A stretch of DNA of 64,000 bases, from positions 2,728,001-2,792,000 of the forward strand of contig NZ_CP049862.1 of NCBI RefSeq assembly GCF_011300875.1. Direction: 5' to 3'. Position 1 is the first letter of the stretch, and every line of letters begins with the position of its first letter. The notes beneath the pieces are model-generated. The model was given only the letters and a program-made list of their open reading frames with translations, had not been told where the DNA came from and did no database searches. The DNA comes from Sanguibacter sp. HDW7. GTDB taxonomy: Bacteria > Actinomycetota > Actinomycetes > Actinomycetales > Cellulomonadaceae. Positions 25,488-35,219 of the stretch are shown here, piece by piece. Both the position numbers and the translations under genes were made by a program.

Positions 25488-26996
25488 TCAGGTCACGTCC
25501 GCGCTCGGCGGACAGGCCCCGCCGCGACCGTCCTCGCGCCCTCTTCGCCGCAGCAGGGACGCCGCAGCGAGATGGCCCGACATGCCATGGACGCCCGGTC
25601 CGGGCGGGGTGGCGGCGGAGCCGAGCACGACGAGCCGCCCGTCGACCTTCCCGAGCAGGTACGGGTCCGCTGCGAGTCGCGGCCGCGCGAGCATCTGCCA
25701 CGCCGTGACGGCCCCCGTGGCGATGTCCCCGCCTGCGAGGTTCGCGTCGTGCTCGACGAGTCGCGCGGCGGGCAGGCAGCGCGTCGCGACGACGCGGTCG
25801 CGCACGTCGGGCGCGTACCGGGCGACGTGCGCGAGGACGTCGTCGGTGACGTCGCGGCCGGAGCCGGCGGGCACGTGCGCGTACGCCCAGACGACGCGGA
25901 GGCCGTCGCGCTCGCGTGACGGGTCCCAGCGGGTGGGGTCGCCGAGGAGGACGACGGGCCGCTCGGCGTGGCGCCCCGCCCTGACGTCGGCCTGCGCCCG
26001 ACGGATCTCCTCGACGGCGCCCGCGACGTGGACGGTGCCCGCGCGGGCGACGTCGGGGTCGCGCCACGGGACGGGACCGTCGAGCACGAGCTGGACGACG
26101 GCCGCGCCGGGCCCGGGACGGAATCGGCTCAGGGCGGCCTCGACGTGCCGGGGCAGGCCGGCACCGACGATGCCGAGGGCGTCCGGGACGCTCGTCGAGA
26201 GGACGACGTCGGCACCGCGCGGCAGGTCGGCGAGGCGTGTGACGCGGCGGCCGGTGGTCACGGCGACGTCGTGGCGGGTGAGCTCGGCGAGCAGCGCCGC
26301 GACGAGAGTGCCCGAGCCGCCGACCGGCACGGGCCAGCCGCCCGTGTGCGCGAGGGTACCGAGGAGAAGACCTGTTCCGGTCGCGGCGGGCGACGCGAGC
26401 GGTGCGAGCGCGTGGACGGCGACGCCCGCGAGGAGCGCGCCCGCCCGACCGCCGCGGGGCGCCGACGCGAGGCCCGCGGCGAGCGCGGCGGCGGCCCGCG
26501 CGCGAGCCCGGGCGCCGCGCGGTCGCGCAAGGTTGCGACGGTCGTCGAGGAGCAGGGCCGCGAGGGCGTCGGGGCTCCCGACGAGCGGCGCGAAGGTGCG
26601 ATGCCATGCAGCTCCCTCGCCGTCGAGGCGCTCGACGGTCGTCGCGAGGTCGCGGTGCGCGAGCACCGCACCACCTGGCAGCGGGTGCGCGTAGGAGACG
26701 TCAGGGGTCACGAGACTCACGCCGTGCGCGTCGAGGTCGACCGAGCGCAGGAACGGCGAGGCGAGCGCGAGCGGATGCACCGCCGAGCACACGTCGTGCG
26801 GCAGCGCCGCGACCCGCTCGGCATCGACCCCGCCGCGCACGACGAGACCGTCCCGACCCAGCGGCACCGTCCGAGCGCCACCGCCGGGAACGTCCTCCGC
26901 CTCGAGGACCTCGACCGCGAGGCCCGCGCGCGCGAGCGTCAGTGCGGCCGCGAGCCCGTTCGGGCCCGAGCCGACGACGACGGCGTCAGCGCGCAT
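25488..26996 (-). CDS. CrtI/phytoene-dehydrogenase-like FAD oxidoreductase
   Basis: An NAD(P)/FAD-dependent oxidoreductase of the phytoene desaturase/PYROXD2-like group, 502 residues. The FAD-binding Rossmann motif is at the N-terminus (VVVGSGPNGLAAALTLARAG, then VLEAEDVPGGGARTV). A central GGSGTLVAALLAELTR and a C-terminal LVVLGSAATPPGPGVHGMSG complete the FAD domain. There is no crt cluster nearby, so a carotenoid substrate is not supported. Transcribed toward the groL promoter region; its 3' end abuts CIRCE 2. A CTCCTT sequence after the ATG on the plus strand gives an AAGGAGG ribosome site. Confidence 0.83.
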   Translation of the reverse strand: MRADAVVVGSGPNGLAAALTLARAGLAVEVLEAEDVPGGGARTVPLGRDGLVVRGGVDAERVAALPHDVCSAVHPLALASPFLRSVDLDAHGVSLVTPDVSYAHPLPGGAVLAHRDLATTVERLDGEGAAWHRTFAPLVGSPDALAALLLDDRRNLARPRGARARARAAAALAAGLASAPRGGRAGALLAGVAVHALAPLASPAATGTGLLLGTLAHTGGWPVPVGGSGTLVAALLAELTRHDVAVTTGRRVTRLADLPRGADVVLSTSVPDALGIVGAGLPRHVEAALSRFRPGPGAAVVQLVLDGPVPWRDPDVARAGTVHVAGAVEEIRRAQADVRAGRHAERPVVLLGDPTRWDPSRERDGLRVVWAYAHVPAGSGRDVTDDVLAHVARYAPDVRDRVVATRCLPAARLVEHDANLAGGDIATGAVTAWQMLARPRLAADPYLLGKVDGRLVVLGSAATPPGPGVHGMSGHLAAASLLRRRGREDGRGGACPPSADVT

Positions 26997-27407
26997 GGGG
27001 ACCTCCTTCTAACGGGGCCTTCGTGCCGCGCAGGACCGACGGGACCCGCTGTGGCACAACGGATCACTGCTGACGTCCACGCTAGATCAGACGCCGCGAG
27101 GTCACGCGACAATCCCGTTCGGTGCTCCACCAAGACCTCTCCGGGGCTCAGCGCACCGCACCGCTCGGCGCGACCCACCTTCAGTCAGCAGCGATGCGTG
27201 ACACACGCCCGCGAGGATCGCGGGCGAGGTCGTTGCGCAGGACGCCGCCCGACGACCTCGAATGGATGGGGGCGGATCGTGAGACCAACTCTCAGCGGCG
27301 CTGGTCAGCACCGGGGTTGAGTATCCCCCGTCCGTGCAGCAGTCCCGTACATCCTTCCAACTCGGGAGGGTGCGGCAAGAGATCTGGGGCCTTCAACCTC
27401 AACTGAG
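26997..27407. other. Gene-free 411 nt stretch at the island border
   Basis: This stretch lies between the oxidoreductase start and the 3' end of the small immunity-like gene. It is visibly less GC-rich than the flanks from about 27050 on. I see no convincing ORF, tRNA, integrase site or long repeat. It presumably holds the oxidoreductase promoter and marks the left edge of the accessory island. Confidence 0.5.
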
Positions 27408-27644
27408 CTACTCAGGTCGGTAGGTACCCCGAAGAACCTCGCCGACTTGTTGTCGCAGCGCCCGAGCCTCCTCGGGAGTGATTCCCAGCCGGGTCTGAAA
27501 CTCCCATGCCTCGATCGTCTCTAGCTCCTCGTTAAGCGCGCCAGCAACTCCGACCAGCTCTTCGCGAGTCGCTGTGATCACGAACTCGTCGTCGGCGACC
27601 TCTTGATCGCCAACCCAAGGAACCTCCGGCTGAAGCAGTCTCAT
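27408..27644 (-). CDS. Small acidic protein, probable immunity to the RHS toxin
   Basis: A 78-residue, acidic, helix-rich protein (VITATREELVGVAGALNEEL, ITPEEARALRQQVGEVL) with no match I recognise. It starts 13 nt after the stop of the RHS toxin domain on the same strand, the classic position of a polymorphic-toxin immunity gene. A well-spaced GAGGGG precedes the ATG. The ORF is intact although the toxin gene is broken. Function is inferred from position only. Confidence 0.6.
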   Translation of the reverse strand: MRLLQPEVPWVGDQEVADDEFVITATREELVGVAGALNEELETIEAWEFQTRLGITPEEARALRQQVGEVLRGTYRPE

Positions 27645-27657
27645 CGAATACAGCCCC

Positions 27658-28640
27658 TCACGGCACGTTGAGGAAGTAATCGTAGCCGTCCGTGGTCCGG
27701 AAGGCCGTGCCCCCATCAGCAGCCTTCGGGTTCCGAATCACGATGGTCCCATCTCGCCAGTAGGCCGTCCGACCGCTGCTCAGGGAACGCCTCTCACCAT
27801 GAGCCACCACGTCCTCGAGGTGGGATGCGAACTGCGATCGCGTCGTGATCCCGGGGAACTCTGCCTTGTCGATCACGTGCTTCTGGAACGCGTGGCCTCC
27901 GGAGTTCTCCTAGCCAGTCAACTGCGCCCGCAGCCGCACATCGTTGACGGCATTGTCAGCGCCAGATCCTGCTTTTGCGGCCTTCGCCGGCGGCGCCTTC
28001 GGCTTCGCGACCTCGCGAACCTTCGAGACCGCCGACTTGACTGCAGCCTACCCTGCCCGCCGCCGACGACACAGGACGCGCCAACGCCGCCGACGGTCGA
28101 GCCAACGCCACACCAGCCACCGACCCCACACCACCCGCAGCAGCACCCAACGCGGTATCCCGCGCCAACCCGCTCCAGGAGAACGGCGCAACCTTCTGCA
28201 CCTTCGTCTTCCACAGGTTGGCCACCGCACCACCAGCAGCACCCGCCGCGATCCCACAACCGATCGAGCCCACACCACCGGTCGCAGCCATGCACCCGGT
28301 GAACGCCACACCAGTGACCACCGCAGAGACGATCTCCGCCTGATACCGGTTGACCCAGCTGCTCGCACCCTTCCACGCGCTCGACACCCCAGACGTGATC
28401 GACTTCCAGAACAGCCCCGACGGGTCCGCCCACGTCATCGGGTTGTGCCCCGCATACACGTACGCGTTGAACTGCGCCGGCTCCCCCGGACTGAGCACCG
28501 GGTCCACCGAGACGAACAACCCCACCAGCTCGTCGTAGTACCGGGCCCCCAACAACGTCAGACCCGTCGCATCATCACGGGTCTTGCCCAGGAACTGCCG
28601 CTCACCAGGCACCGACGCGCTCGAGGACCCCGCACGCGCC
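27658..28640 (-). pseudogene. RHS-repeat toxin remnant (5' truncated, frameshift, nonsense)
   Basis: Remnant of an RHS polymorphic toxin. The RHS-associated core reads GERQFLGKTRDDATGLTLLG, ARYYDELVGLFVSVDP and NPMTWADPSGL (about 28,430-28,625). A Gly/Ala-rich hydrophobic linker follows. Near 28,050 the frame shifts. The new frame (KSAVSKVREVAKPKAPPAKA) continues into RLRAQLTG, then a TAG stop at 27910-27912, then ENSGGHAFQKHVIDKAEFPG and the toxin domain ending GTAFRTTDGYDYFLNVP. The domain has the Arg/Tyr/Ile-Arg-Asn pattern (SSGRTAYWRDGTIVIRNPK) common at the ends of RHS/CDI toxins. The 5' repeats are missing entirely. An intact immunity-like gene follows. Confidence 0.82.
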
Positions 28641-28743
28641 GCCCCGCACGGACGAGCGTCACCGGGGTCGCGAGCCCGTTGGGCCCGAACCTCACGACGG
28701 TGACGTCGATGTCACCTCTCCGCGACCTCCACTCGTCACTCCG

Positions 28744-31236
28744 TCACAGGAAGCGCGGGAACACCTCGGCAAACGTGTCGATCATGCCGACGGCCCACCG
28801 GGCAAGGTCGTCGATCTGCGCCGGGTCACGCCAGTCGCCCTCGCGTCGGACGAACACCTGGGCGGACTTGTACCTCTCGTCGTTCTTCCACTCGAGCCCG
28901 AAGCCAGCCTCGCGCTCGATCTCCTCGCGTCGCGCCGAGAGCTTCGCGAAGAGGTCCTTGTCATCGAGGATGTAGAACGCAACGAACACGGCGGGCTCCC
29001 GCGACGAGAGTGAGAGTTCGACGACCACGCCCGGCCGCCCGATGCTCACGTCGACCGAGTACTGGCGCCGTGGCGCGGGCCACCGCTCGATCGACGTCGA
29101 GGCCGCGGCACCCAGGTCGACGACCCGCTGCTGGAAGGCCTTACGATCCGCCCCCAGCGGCCCGTCTGCGCTGCGGCGCCGCTCGGTTCCGCGCCTACTG
29201 GTGGCATGCCCTCTCTCGACCTCGAGCCCCGCCCGCGCGGCGAGGTCGTCGGCCGGGAGGAACGCGTCGGGGCGGGCACATCCGTCGTCGTCGAGCTCGA
29301 GCCCCTCGGCCTCGAGGCGTGCGCGGACGCCGTCCGCCTCGCCGGCGCCGAGGCGCCCGTCGCTTCCGAGCACACGCCACACGCCAGGCAGGGTGCCGCC
29401 GGCGACTACCTGCGCGACAGTTCCAGGAGCGACGCCCGCGACGAGCGCGACCTCGTCGAGGGCCGTCCACCGACCCGCAGGGATCTCGGCGACGATCGCG
29501 GAGACCTGGCGTCGCAGGATCGAGGGGTCTTCCGTTCCGACGAGGCTCTCGTCCGGCCCGGGCCACAGTGCGACGAGCTGCTCGGCCATGGCTGCACCCC
29601 GCGCACGGATCTCGGAAAGTCCCCACGACTCGTGCTCGGCGATCACCTGGTTCATGCGCAGCCCGCTTGAGCCGAGCATCTCGCGCTTTTCCGCGAACAC
29701 CCGGTTGCTAAGCTCGCTGTTGTAGCCCGTGAGCGTGAGGTTGCCGAGGGTGTGCACGATCCGCTCGTGCTCGGCGACGACGTCAGCCCCCGCAGGAAGG
29801 CTCGGCTCGAAGGCCGCGCGCACTGCAGAGCTCATCGTCTGGGGCAGCACGTGCTCGATCGTGAGGTTCGCGGGATTGACGACCTCCTTGAGCCCGTAGG
29901 ACGCCTCGAGCCACTGGAGGATGAGCTTGCGCTGCGGTCCGCGCCCTTGCCAGTAGAAGGGCACGCTCGTCACTGCCTCGCGCACCTGCGCGTCGGACGC
30001 GAAGTGCTTGCGGCCCCGGGAGAGAAAGTCCCGCAGGGCGACGTCGGGCTGTTCCCCATCGGCGACGGCTCCGACCGCTTGGAGGAGCGTCCGGTTGAGC
30101 CCCGCGGTCGCGCGTCCCACGACGATCCGGCGCACGAAGTAGGACTCGAGATACGTGAGCGCCCGCGCCGTCTGCTCGCTCGTCGCGGTCCCGGAACGAA
30201 GTCGGTCGAGGATCTGCATGACGAGCGGGTAGGCGGTCGTCGAGCCCTACGCCTTGATGCGTTCGAGCCGACCGCGCACCTCGGCGTCGGGCTCGCGGGA
30301 CGGGTCGAGAATCGTGGCGAGCAGATCGCCGAGCTGCGCGATGCGCTGGACCTCGGCCTCGATGTCGTCAGGTCCGGTGAACCGCTCGAGTCGCCTCTGC
30401 TGCCCGACGTACGTGTCGGACTGCGCCGCGCGCTCGTCCGTCTGTACAAGGTCGAGCCAGAAGAGCAGCTCGAGGTTGTCGGGACCGAGCTTCTTCTCGA
30501 GCGGCAGCCAGACATCGGCGTAGACCGCCTCGCTGCGCTCGCCAAGCCTCATGAAGAGGTAGTTCTTGAGGAGGTCCGACTGCGCGAGCCGCAGACCAGT
30601 GTTGTTGAGGGACTCGAAGATCCGGTGCGCGTTGTCGTCCTTCTCCGCCGTGACGACCACGAGCGAGAGGCCTCGCACGACGGCGGTCTCGATCTCCTCG
30701 AGGTCGTGCGGGTCGTCAGGGTCGTCGGCCGCGGCGATCCACGCTCGGAAGTGGTTGTAGGCGGAGCCGACCTTGTCGCTGCCACCCGCGTCGGCTGCCG
30801 CGCGGACGACCGCGAGGTGGGCGTCCCTGTCCTTGAGCGTCGGCAGAAGCTTGGGCGGCGTGCCCCTGTCGTAGACGTTCGCGAGGTACTGCGCCTGGAT
30901 CCCGTCCGCGCGCGCATCGTCACCGGTGCCACGGAGGTGGTCACGTAGCGCGGCGAGCAGCAGCGACAGCGTCGTGAGCCGCTGCTGGCCGTCGACGACC
31001 AGCAGTCTGGCAACGCCGACGAGCTCGAAGTCGGGGCTCTGCGCGAGCACGAGGGACCCGATGAAGTGCGTGAGCGCCGGGTCGGTGCGCCGGGCGGCCG
31101 TGAGGTCGATGATGTCGTTCCAGAGCTGGGCGCACTGGGAGTGGCCCCACGAGTACGGCCGCTGGTAGAGCGGGACCTGGTACTGCTTCCTGCCTTCGAG
31201 CACCCCGGAGAGGTCCGTCTCTGCTGCCTTGACCAC
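28744..31236 (-). pseudogene. GmrSD-like DUF262-DUF1524-DUF4268 gene split by an amber codon
   Basis: A GmrSD-type restriction/defence protein that would be 830 residues if the in-frame TAG at 30247-30249 were a sense codon. Part 1 (329 aa, GTG 31236) is DUF262, with QVPLYQRPYSW and the nucleotide motif VVDGQQRLTTL. Part 2 contains the HNH-like DUF1524 nuclease (NLTIEHVLPQT, HTLGNLTLTGYNSELSN) and a C-terminal DUF4268 (about 100 aa, ending WAVGMIDTFAEVFPRFL). The reading frame is open across the stop: RLERIKA-stop-GSTTAYPLVMQILD. Trp (TGG) is the likely original codon. GGAGA precedes the GTG. Either inactivated by a point mutation or a sequencing error. Confidence 0.88.
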
Positions 31237-31379
31237 TGACTCGTCTCCCTCGCTCCACTGCGATCTTCGCGCTCACCGTACCGGCCGCGCCCGCCATGCA
31301 CCGCACCCTGCCACGCATCACCGACATCCCCGCCGGACGCCCCGCCCCGACGTCCGTCCGGAACGGATACGGTCGTCCC

Positions 31380-32756
31380 ATGCGTGCACGCCTGGGGGGT
31401 CGGGTCGTCGGCCTGTCGGCCGCCGCCCTCCTTGCCGCGACCGCGCTCGTCTCGGCGGCCGGCGCAACCTCGGGCGGCGTCGACCGCAACGCGATCGAGC
31501 TGTACTCCGACGGGCTCGTCGTCACGCCCGAGGGTGTCGCGACCGTCGCGCCCGGCACCACGCAGCAGTACCTGCCGGGAACGCGCGTGCCCGACGAGCC
31601 GGACGCCACCCCCGAGCGCCGGGCTGCGCTCGCGGCGCTCGCGGCCGAGCAGCGCGCGTGGCTCGACGCGGGCACCGTCCCGGGCGCGGGCACGCGCTTC
31701 GAGGAAATGTCGCGGGGTGCGCTAGCGGACCTGCACGCGCTCGTCGCGGACGACGGTGCCGTGCCGGCCGCGCTCCACGAGCGCTGGGGCTACGCGTGGC
31801 CACGCGACAACGCGTTCGTCGCGGCGGCGCTCGCTCGGACGGGCCACGTCGACGACGCGGTGCGGGTGCTGGGCTTCCTCGCACGCGTGCAGGCCGACGA
31901 CGGCTCGTTCGAGGCCCGCTACACGCTCGACGGCGAAGGTCCCCCTGACGGGCGCGCCCCGCAGACGGACGGCACGGGCTGGGTCCTGTGGTCCCTCGGG
32001 CAGGTGCTCGCGGCGACGCCCGAGGGTCCAGCGACGTCACCCACCGACGTGTCGCCGTCAACCTCCCCCTCCCGCACCGATGTCGCCCTCGGCCTGCGCG
32101 GCCTGCTCGAGCGTGCGACGGACCGCGCGCTCGAGCTCACGGACTCCGGGCGGCGCCTGCCCCCTGCGTCTCCCGACTACTGGGAGGTGCGGGAGAAGGT
32201 CACGACTCTCGGCACTGCCGCGCCGCTGCTCGCGGGGCTCGAGGCCGCCGCGGAGGCGTGGGCGGTGCTCGAGGAACCTGACCGCGCCCACGAGGCCGCC
32301 GAGGCCGCCGCCGCCCTGCGCGCGCTCATCGAGGACGAGTTCGGAGCGCGCGGCTATCCGCGGCGCGTGACGGGCGGTCCGCGGGACGCCGCGACGGCGT
32401 TCGTCCTTCCGCCCTTCGTCGCCTCACCGCTCGCGGGCGCGGAGGCCGCGTGGCGCGGCAGTGTCGACCCCATGCGTCGTCCCGCGGGCGGCCTCGCACC
32501 GGGCGGCTCGTGGCGGCCCGACGGCATCTCGTGGACCCCGCAGACGACGCTCTACGCACTCACGGCGGCAGCGGTCGGCGACCGCGGCACGGCCGAGCAG
32601 TGGCTCGGCTGGATCGACGCGCACCGCACGTCGTCGGGTGCGATCCCGGAGAAGGTGCTCGCCGACGGGTCTCCGTCGGCCGTCGCTCCGCTCGCCTGGT
32701 CGAGCGCGAACGTCGTGCTCGCGCTCGACAGGCTCGACGCCCTCCCTGCGGGCTGA
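31380..32756 (+). CDS. Secreted GH15-like (glucoamylase-type) protein
   Basis: A 458-residue exported protein. A signal peptide (about 1-30, LSAAALLAATALVSAAGA) is followed by an (alpha/alpha)-barrel-like domain. Its GH15-type motif is RWGYAWPRDNAFVAAAL; others include QADDGSFEARYTLDG, DYWEVREKVTTLGTAAPL and a final LAWSSANVVLALDRL. GH15 enzymes release glucose from starch-like chains or trehalose. Without visible catalytic Glu assignments I call it GH15-like only. ATG 31380 follows a -10-like GATACG by a few nt, so it may be leaderless. Confidence 0.75.
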   Translation: MRARLGGRVVGLSAAALLAATALVSAAGATSGGVDRNAIELYSDGLVVTPEGVATVAPGTTQQYLPGTRVPDEPDATPERRAALAALAAEQRAWLDAGTVPGAGTRFEEMSRGALADLHALVADDGAVPAALHERWGYAWPRDNAFVAAALARTGHVDDAVRVLGFLARVQADDGSFEARYTLDGEGPPDGRAPQTDGTGWVLWSLGQVLAATPEGPATSPTDVSPSTSPSRTDVALGLRGLLERATDRALELTDSGRRLPPASPDYWEVREKVTTLGTAAPLLAGLEAAAEAWAVLEEPDRAHEAAEAAAALRALIEDEFGARGYPRRVTGGPRDAATAFVLPPFVASPLAGAEAAWRGSVDPMRRPAGGLAPGGSWRPDGISWTPQTTLYALTAAAVGDRGTAEQWLGWIDAHRTSSGAIPEKVLADGSPSAVAPLAWSSANVVLALDRLDALPAG

Positions 32757-32843
32757 GCTACCGACGCGTCACCCACGCTGGCCTGCCCACGCCCGACGGC
32801 CCTACGCCCGCCGGTGCACCCGCCGCGGACGTGCCCGGACGCA

Positions 32844-32886
32844 CGACGGCGCTCGGCAGCGGTAGTGCCGCTGCCGAGCGCCGTCG
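32844..32886. terminator. Perfect 19-bp hairpin between convergent genes
   Basis: CGACGGCGCTCGGCAGCGG (32844-32862) pairs perfectly with 32868-32886 around TAGTG. It lies between the GH15-like gene and the cold-shock gene, which converge, so it probably serves both. Confidence 0.8.
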
Positions 32887-32910
32887 CGGAAGTCCTGCGT
32901 GGCGGCCGGA

Positions 32911-33114
32911 TCAGACCGGGCGGACCTGCTCGGCCTGCGGCCCCTTGGTGCCCTGACCGACCTCGAACTCGACGTTCTGGCCCTCGTCGAGGCTCCGGTA
33001 GCCGTCGGACTGGATCGCGCTGAAGTGAACGAAGAGGTCCTGTCCGCCGTCGGCCGGGGTGATGAACCCGAAGCCCTTCTCAGCGTTGAACCACTTGACC
33101 GTGCCCTGCGCCAT
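32911..33114 (-). CDS. Cold-shock protein, CspA type
   Basis: A 67-residue single-domain RNA chaperone: [18 protein letters not shown] holds RNP1 (KGFGFI), [10 protein letters not shown] holds RNP2, and the typical [10 protein letters not shown] ends it. AAGGAG precedes the ATG at 33114. An upstream in-frame extension to 33267 has no similarity. It is a second, classical cold-shock gene, distinct from the longer one at 7.3-7.7 kb. Confidence 0.95.
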   Translation of the reverse strand: MAQGTVKWFNAEKGFGFITPADGGQDLFVHFSAIQSDGYRSLDEGQNVEFEVGQGTKGPQAEQVRPV

Positions 33115-33299
33115 GTACTGCTCCTTGCTCGTGTCTCGCGTGCGCCCACGCCCATCGTCGGGTCGTCGACACCGCCAGCCTAGGGGAACCACCTGCTCCG
33201 AGGAAAGGGTTCGTCCGCCCGGGCCAAGGGTCGGCAAAGCCCGGACGCGCGTCGACCCCGACGGCACAGGCCGCCGGGGTCGACTCGGAGCGCTCGAGG

Positions 33300-33959
33300 T
33301 CAGTTCACGAGGACGACGGAGACCGCTCCGCGCAGGCTCTCGACGAGCGTCACTGTGTCGATGCCGAGGTCCTTGGCCACCTGCTTCGCCTCGTCCTCGT
33401 TCTCCGCCGCGCGGTACCAGACGGACGTCGTGGCGGGCTTGCTCTGGCCGCTCGGGAAGTTCTCGCCGACGACGTTCGTCCAGCCGGCGCTCTTGAGCGT
33501 CGAGACGCGCCCTGCGGCGAGGCCCTGGGTGCTCGTCGCGTTGAGCACGCGGATCGCGGTCGAGCGGTCGATCTCGACGGCCGACGGCTCGTCCGTGGGC
33601 TCGTCCGTGGGCTCGTCGGTCGGCTCGTCCGTGGGCTCGTCGGTCGGCTCGTCCGTGGGCTCGTCGGTCGTCGGCTGCTCCGACTCCTCAGGCGTCGTCG
33701 TCGGATCGGTGGGCGTCCCGGCGGTCGTCGACGTCGTGCTCACGGTGGTCGGGGCCGGCGTCGTGCCGGGCACCTTGGGGTGCCCCTGCGCGGTGAACCA
33801 CGTGACGAGCCCCGCGGCGAGCGCGGCGCAGACGAGGACGACGACGAGGAAGGGCCACACCCGGCTCCACGTCGACCGTCGGGAGTGGTGGATGCCCAGC
33901 GCATGGGTATCGTCGAGCTCGGTGTCGAACTCGTCGTTCGGGTAGGGGTAGCCGCTCAC
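33300..33959 (-). CDS. LytR_C-domain membrane protein with TDEP repeats
   Basis: A 219-residue single-pass protein. A cytoplasmic N-terminus (1-33) is followed by a TM segment at about 36-56 ([19 protein letters not shown]). A Thr/Pro-rich spacer comes next, including seven TDEP units. The LytR C-terminal domain occupies about 130-219 ([39 protein letters not shown]). This domain is found in cell-wall proteins of actinobacteria, often with LCP enzymes, but no LCP domain is present here. The protein probably acts at the outer face of the membrane. Confidence 0.85.
   Translation of the reverse strand: MSGYPYPNDEFDTELDDTHALGIHHSRRSTWSRVWPFLVVVLVCAALAAGLVTWFTAQGHPKVPGTTPAPTTVSTTSTTAGTPTDPTTTPEESEQPTTDEPTDEPTDEPTDEPTDEPTDEPTDEPSAVEIDRSTAIRVLNATSTQGLAAGRVSTLKSAGWTNVVGENFPSGQSKPATTSVWYRAAENEDEAKQVAKDLGIDTVTLVESLRGAVSVVLVN
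33586..33669. repeat. Seven tandem 12-bp repeats (TDEP coding)
   Basis: The unit GGCTCGTCCGTG alternates with GGCTCGTCGGTC, seven copies without gaps, inside the LytR_C gene. Copy-number change would alter spacer length by four residues without breaking the frame. Confidence 0.9.
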
Positions 33960-34053
33960 GTGGACAGGCTACCGGTGCGCGCGCTCGGATCTGCGTCGAC
34001 GAGGCAGGTCAGCGCTTGGAGAGGTTGCGAAGATCCGGGGACGCCGCTCGCGC

Positions 34054-34386
34054 TCAGGCCTCGGCGCCGAGCCGGCGCTGGCTGCGTGCACGGTGGCGGC
34101 TCGAGCGCAGGCGCCGCAGGCGCTTGACGAGCATCGGGTCGAGGGCGAGAGCCTCGGGGGTGTCGATGAGGGCGTTGAGCACCTGGTAGTACCGGGTGGC
34201 GGGCAGGTCGAAGAGCTCGCGCACCGCCTGCTCCTTCGCACCCGCATACTTCCACCACTGGCGCTCGAACGCGAGGATCCTCTCGTCCCGCTCGCTGAGG
34301 CCCGACGGACGGTCCGCGGCGTCGGACGCGACGGCGTCACCCAGGGGAACGTCGTGGTCGTCGGGAACCGCGTGCAGCTCGGCCAT
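34054..34386 (-). CDS. DUF3263 protein
   Basis: An actinobacterial DUF3263 family protein of 110 residues. The conserved core is LSERDERILAFERQWWKYAG, then KEQAVRELFDLPATRYYQVL and NALIDTPEALALDPMLVKRL. The YYQVLN and basic C-terminus (RRLRRLRSSRHRARSQRRL) suggest a helix-turn-helix-like DNA- or nucleic-acid-binding protein, but function is unknown. The ATG at 34386 follows GGGGAG. A preceding GTG is in frame. Divergent from the ung gene. Confidence 0.85.
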   Translation of the reverse strand: MAELHAVPDDHDVPLGDAVASDAADRPSGLSERDERILAFERQWWKYAGAKEQAVRELFDLPATRYYQVLNALIDTPEALALDPMLVKRLRRLRSSRHRARSQRRLGAEA

Positions 34387-34523
34387 CACTTCTCCCCTCG
34401 TCTCGTCTCACCGTCGTCCGGCCTGCGGCCGTACGGCTCTGATCGTACGCGCGAAGCACACCGGTGTCATTCCTCCCTGTCACGGCCGCCTGCACGCCAC
34501 GGTCTGCCGGTAGCGTCGACCTC

Positions 34524-35219
34524 GTGCCCCTCCTCGACGACGTCCATCCCACCTGGGCCCGGGCGCTCGCACCTGTCGCCCACCACCTCGCCGACCTCGA
34601 CGCGTTCCTCGACGCCGAGGCCGCCGCCGGCCACGAGGTGCTTCCGCCGCGCCACCAGGTCATGCGCGCGTTCGCGCGTCCGCTCGACGACGTGCGCGTG
34701 CTCGTCGTCGGGCAGGATCCCTACCCCACCCCCGGGCACGCGCACGGCCTCGCCTTCTCGTGCGAGCCGCACGTGCGGCCGCTGCCGCGCTCGCTGCGCA
34801 ACGTCCTCGACGAGCTTGCGGCGGACACGGGGGTCGCCGACGCGACGAGCGGCGACCTCTCCGCCTGGGCAGACCGCGGCGTGCTCCTCCTCAACCGCGT
34901 CCTCACCGTGCGCGCGGGCGACGTCGGCTCGCACCGCGGCCACGGCTGGGAGCAGGTGACCGACCACGTCGTCGACGTGCTCGACGTCCGGCCGGAGCCT
35001 CTCGTCGCGATCCTCTGGGGCAAGGACGCCGAACGCCTCTCACCGCGGCTCGCGCGCCACCCCGTCCTCGTCTCGGCGCACCCGAGCCCGCTGTCCGCGC
35101 GCCGCGGCTTCCTCGGCTCCCGGCCCTTCTCACGCGCGTCCGCCGCGCTCGCTGAGCAGGGCGCGGCGCCGGTCGACTGGTCCCTCGCCCCCGCTGCGGG
35201 TGCAGGATGGTTCCTGTGA
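34524..35219 (+). CDS. ung: Uracil-DNA glycosylase, family 1
   Basis: Removes uracil from DNA in base-excision repair. It has 231 residues with the complete family 1 motif set: VVGQDPYPTPGHAHGLAFS (catalytic Asp in GQDPY), LLLNRVLTVRAG, ILWGKDAERL and HPSPLSARRGF (the His-Pro-Ser intercalating loop). The GTG start at 34524 is 7 nt after the -10-like TAGCGT (34511-34516), suggesting a leaderless mRNA. It gives the expected N-terminus. The SGNH gene downstream overlaps its end by 13 nt. Confidence 0.95.
   Translation: MPLLDDVHPTWARALAPVAHHLADLDAFLDAEAAAGHEVLPPRHQVMRAFARPLDDVRVLVVGQDPYPTPGHAHGLAFSCEPHVRPLPRSLRNVLDELAADTGVADATSGDLSAWADRGVLLLNRVLTVRAGDVGSHRGHGWEQVTDHVVDVLDVRPEPLVAILWGKDAERLSPRLARHPVLVSAHPSPLSARRGFLGSRPFSRASAALAEQGAAPVDWSLAPAAGAGWFL

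Noticed and set aside
27000-31300. A mobile element or integrated island with att sites
   Set aside because: The composition and broken genes suggest foreign origin, but I found no integrase, transposase, tRNA target or flanking direct repeats.
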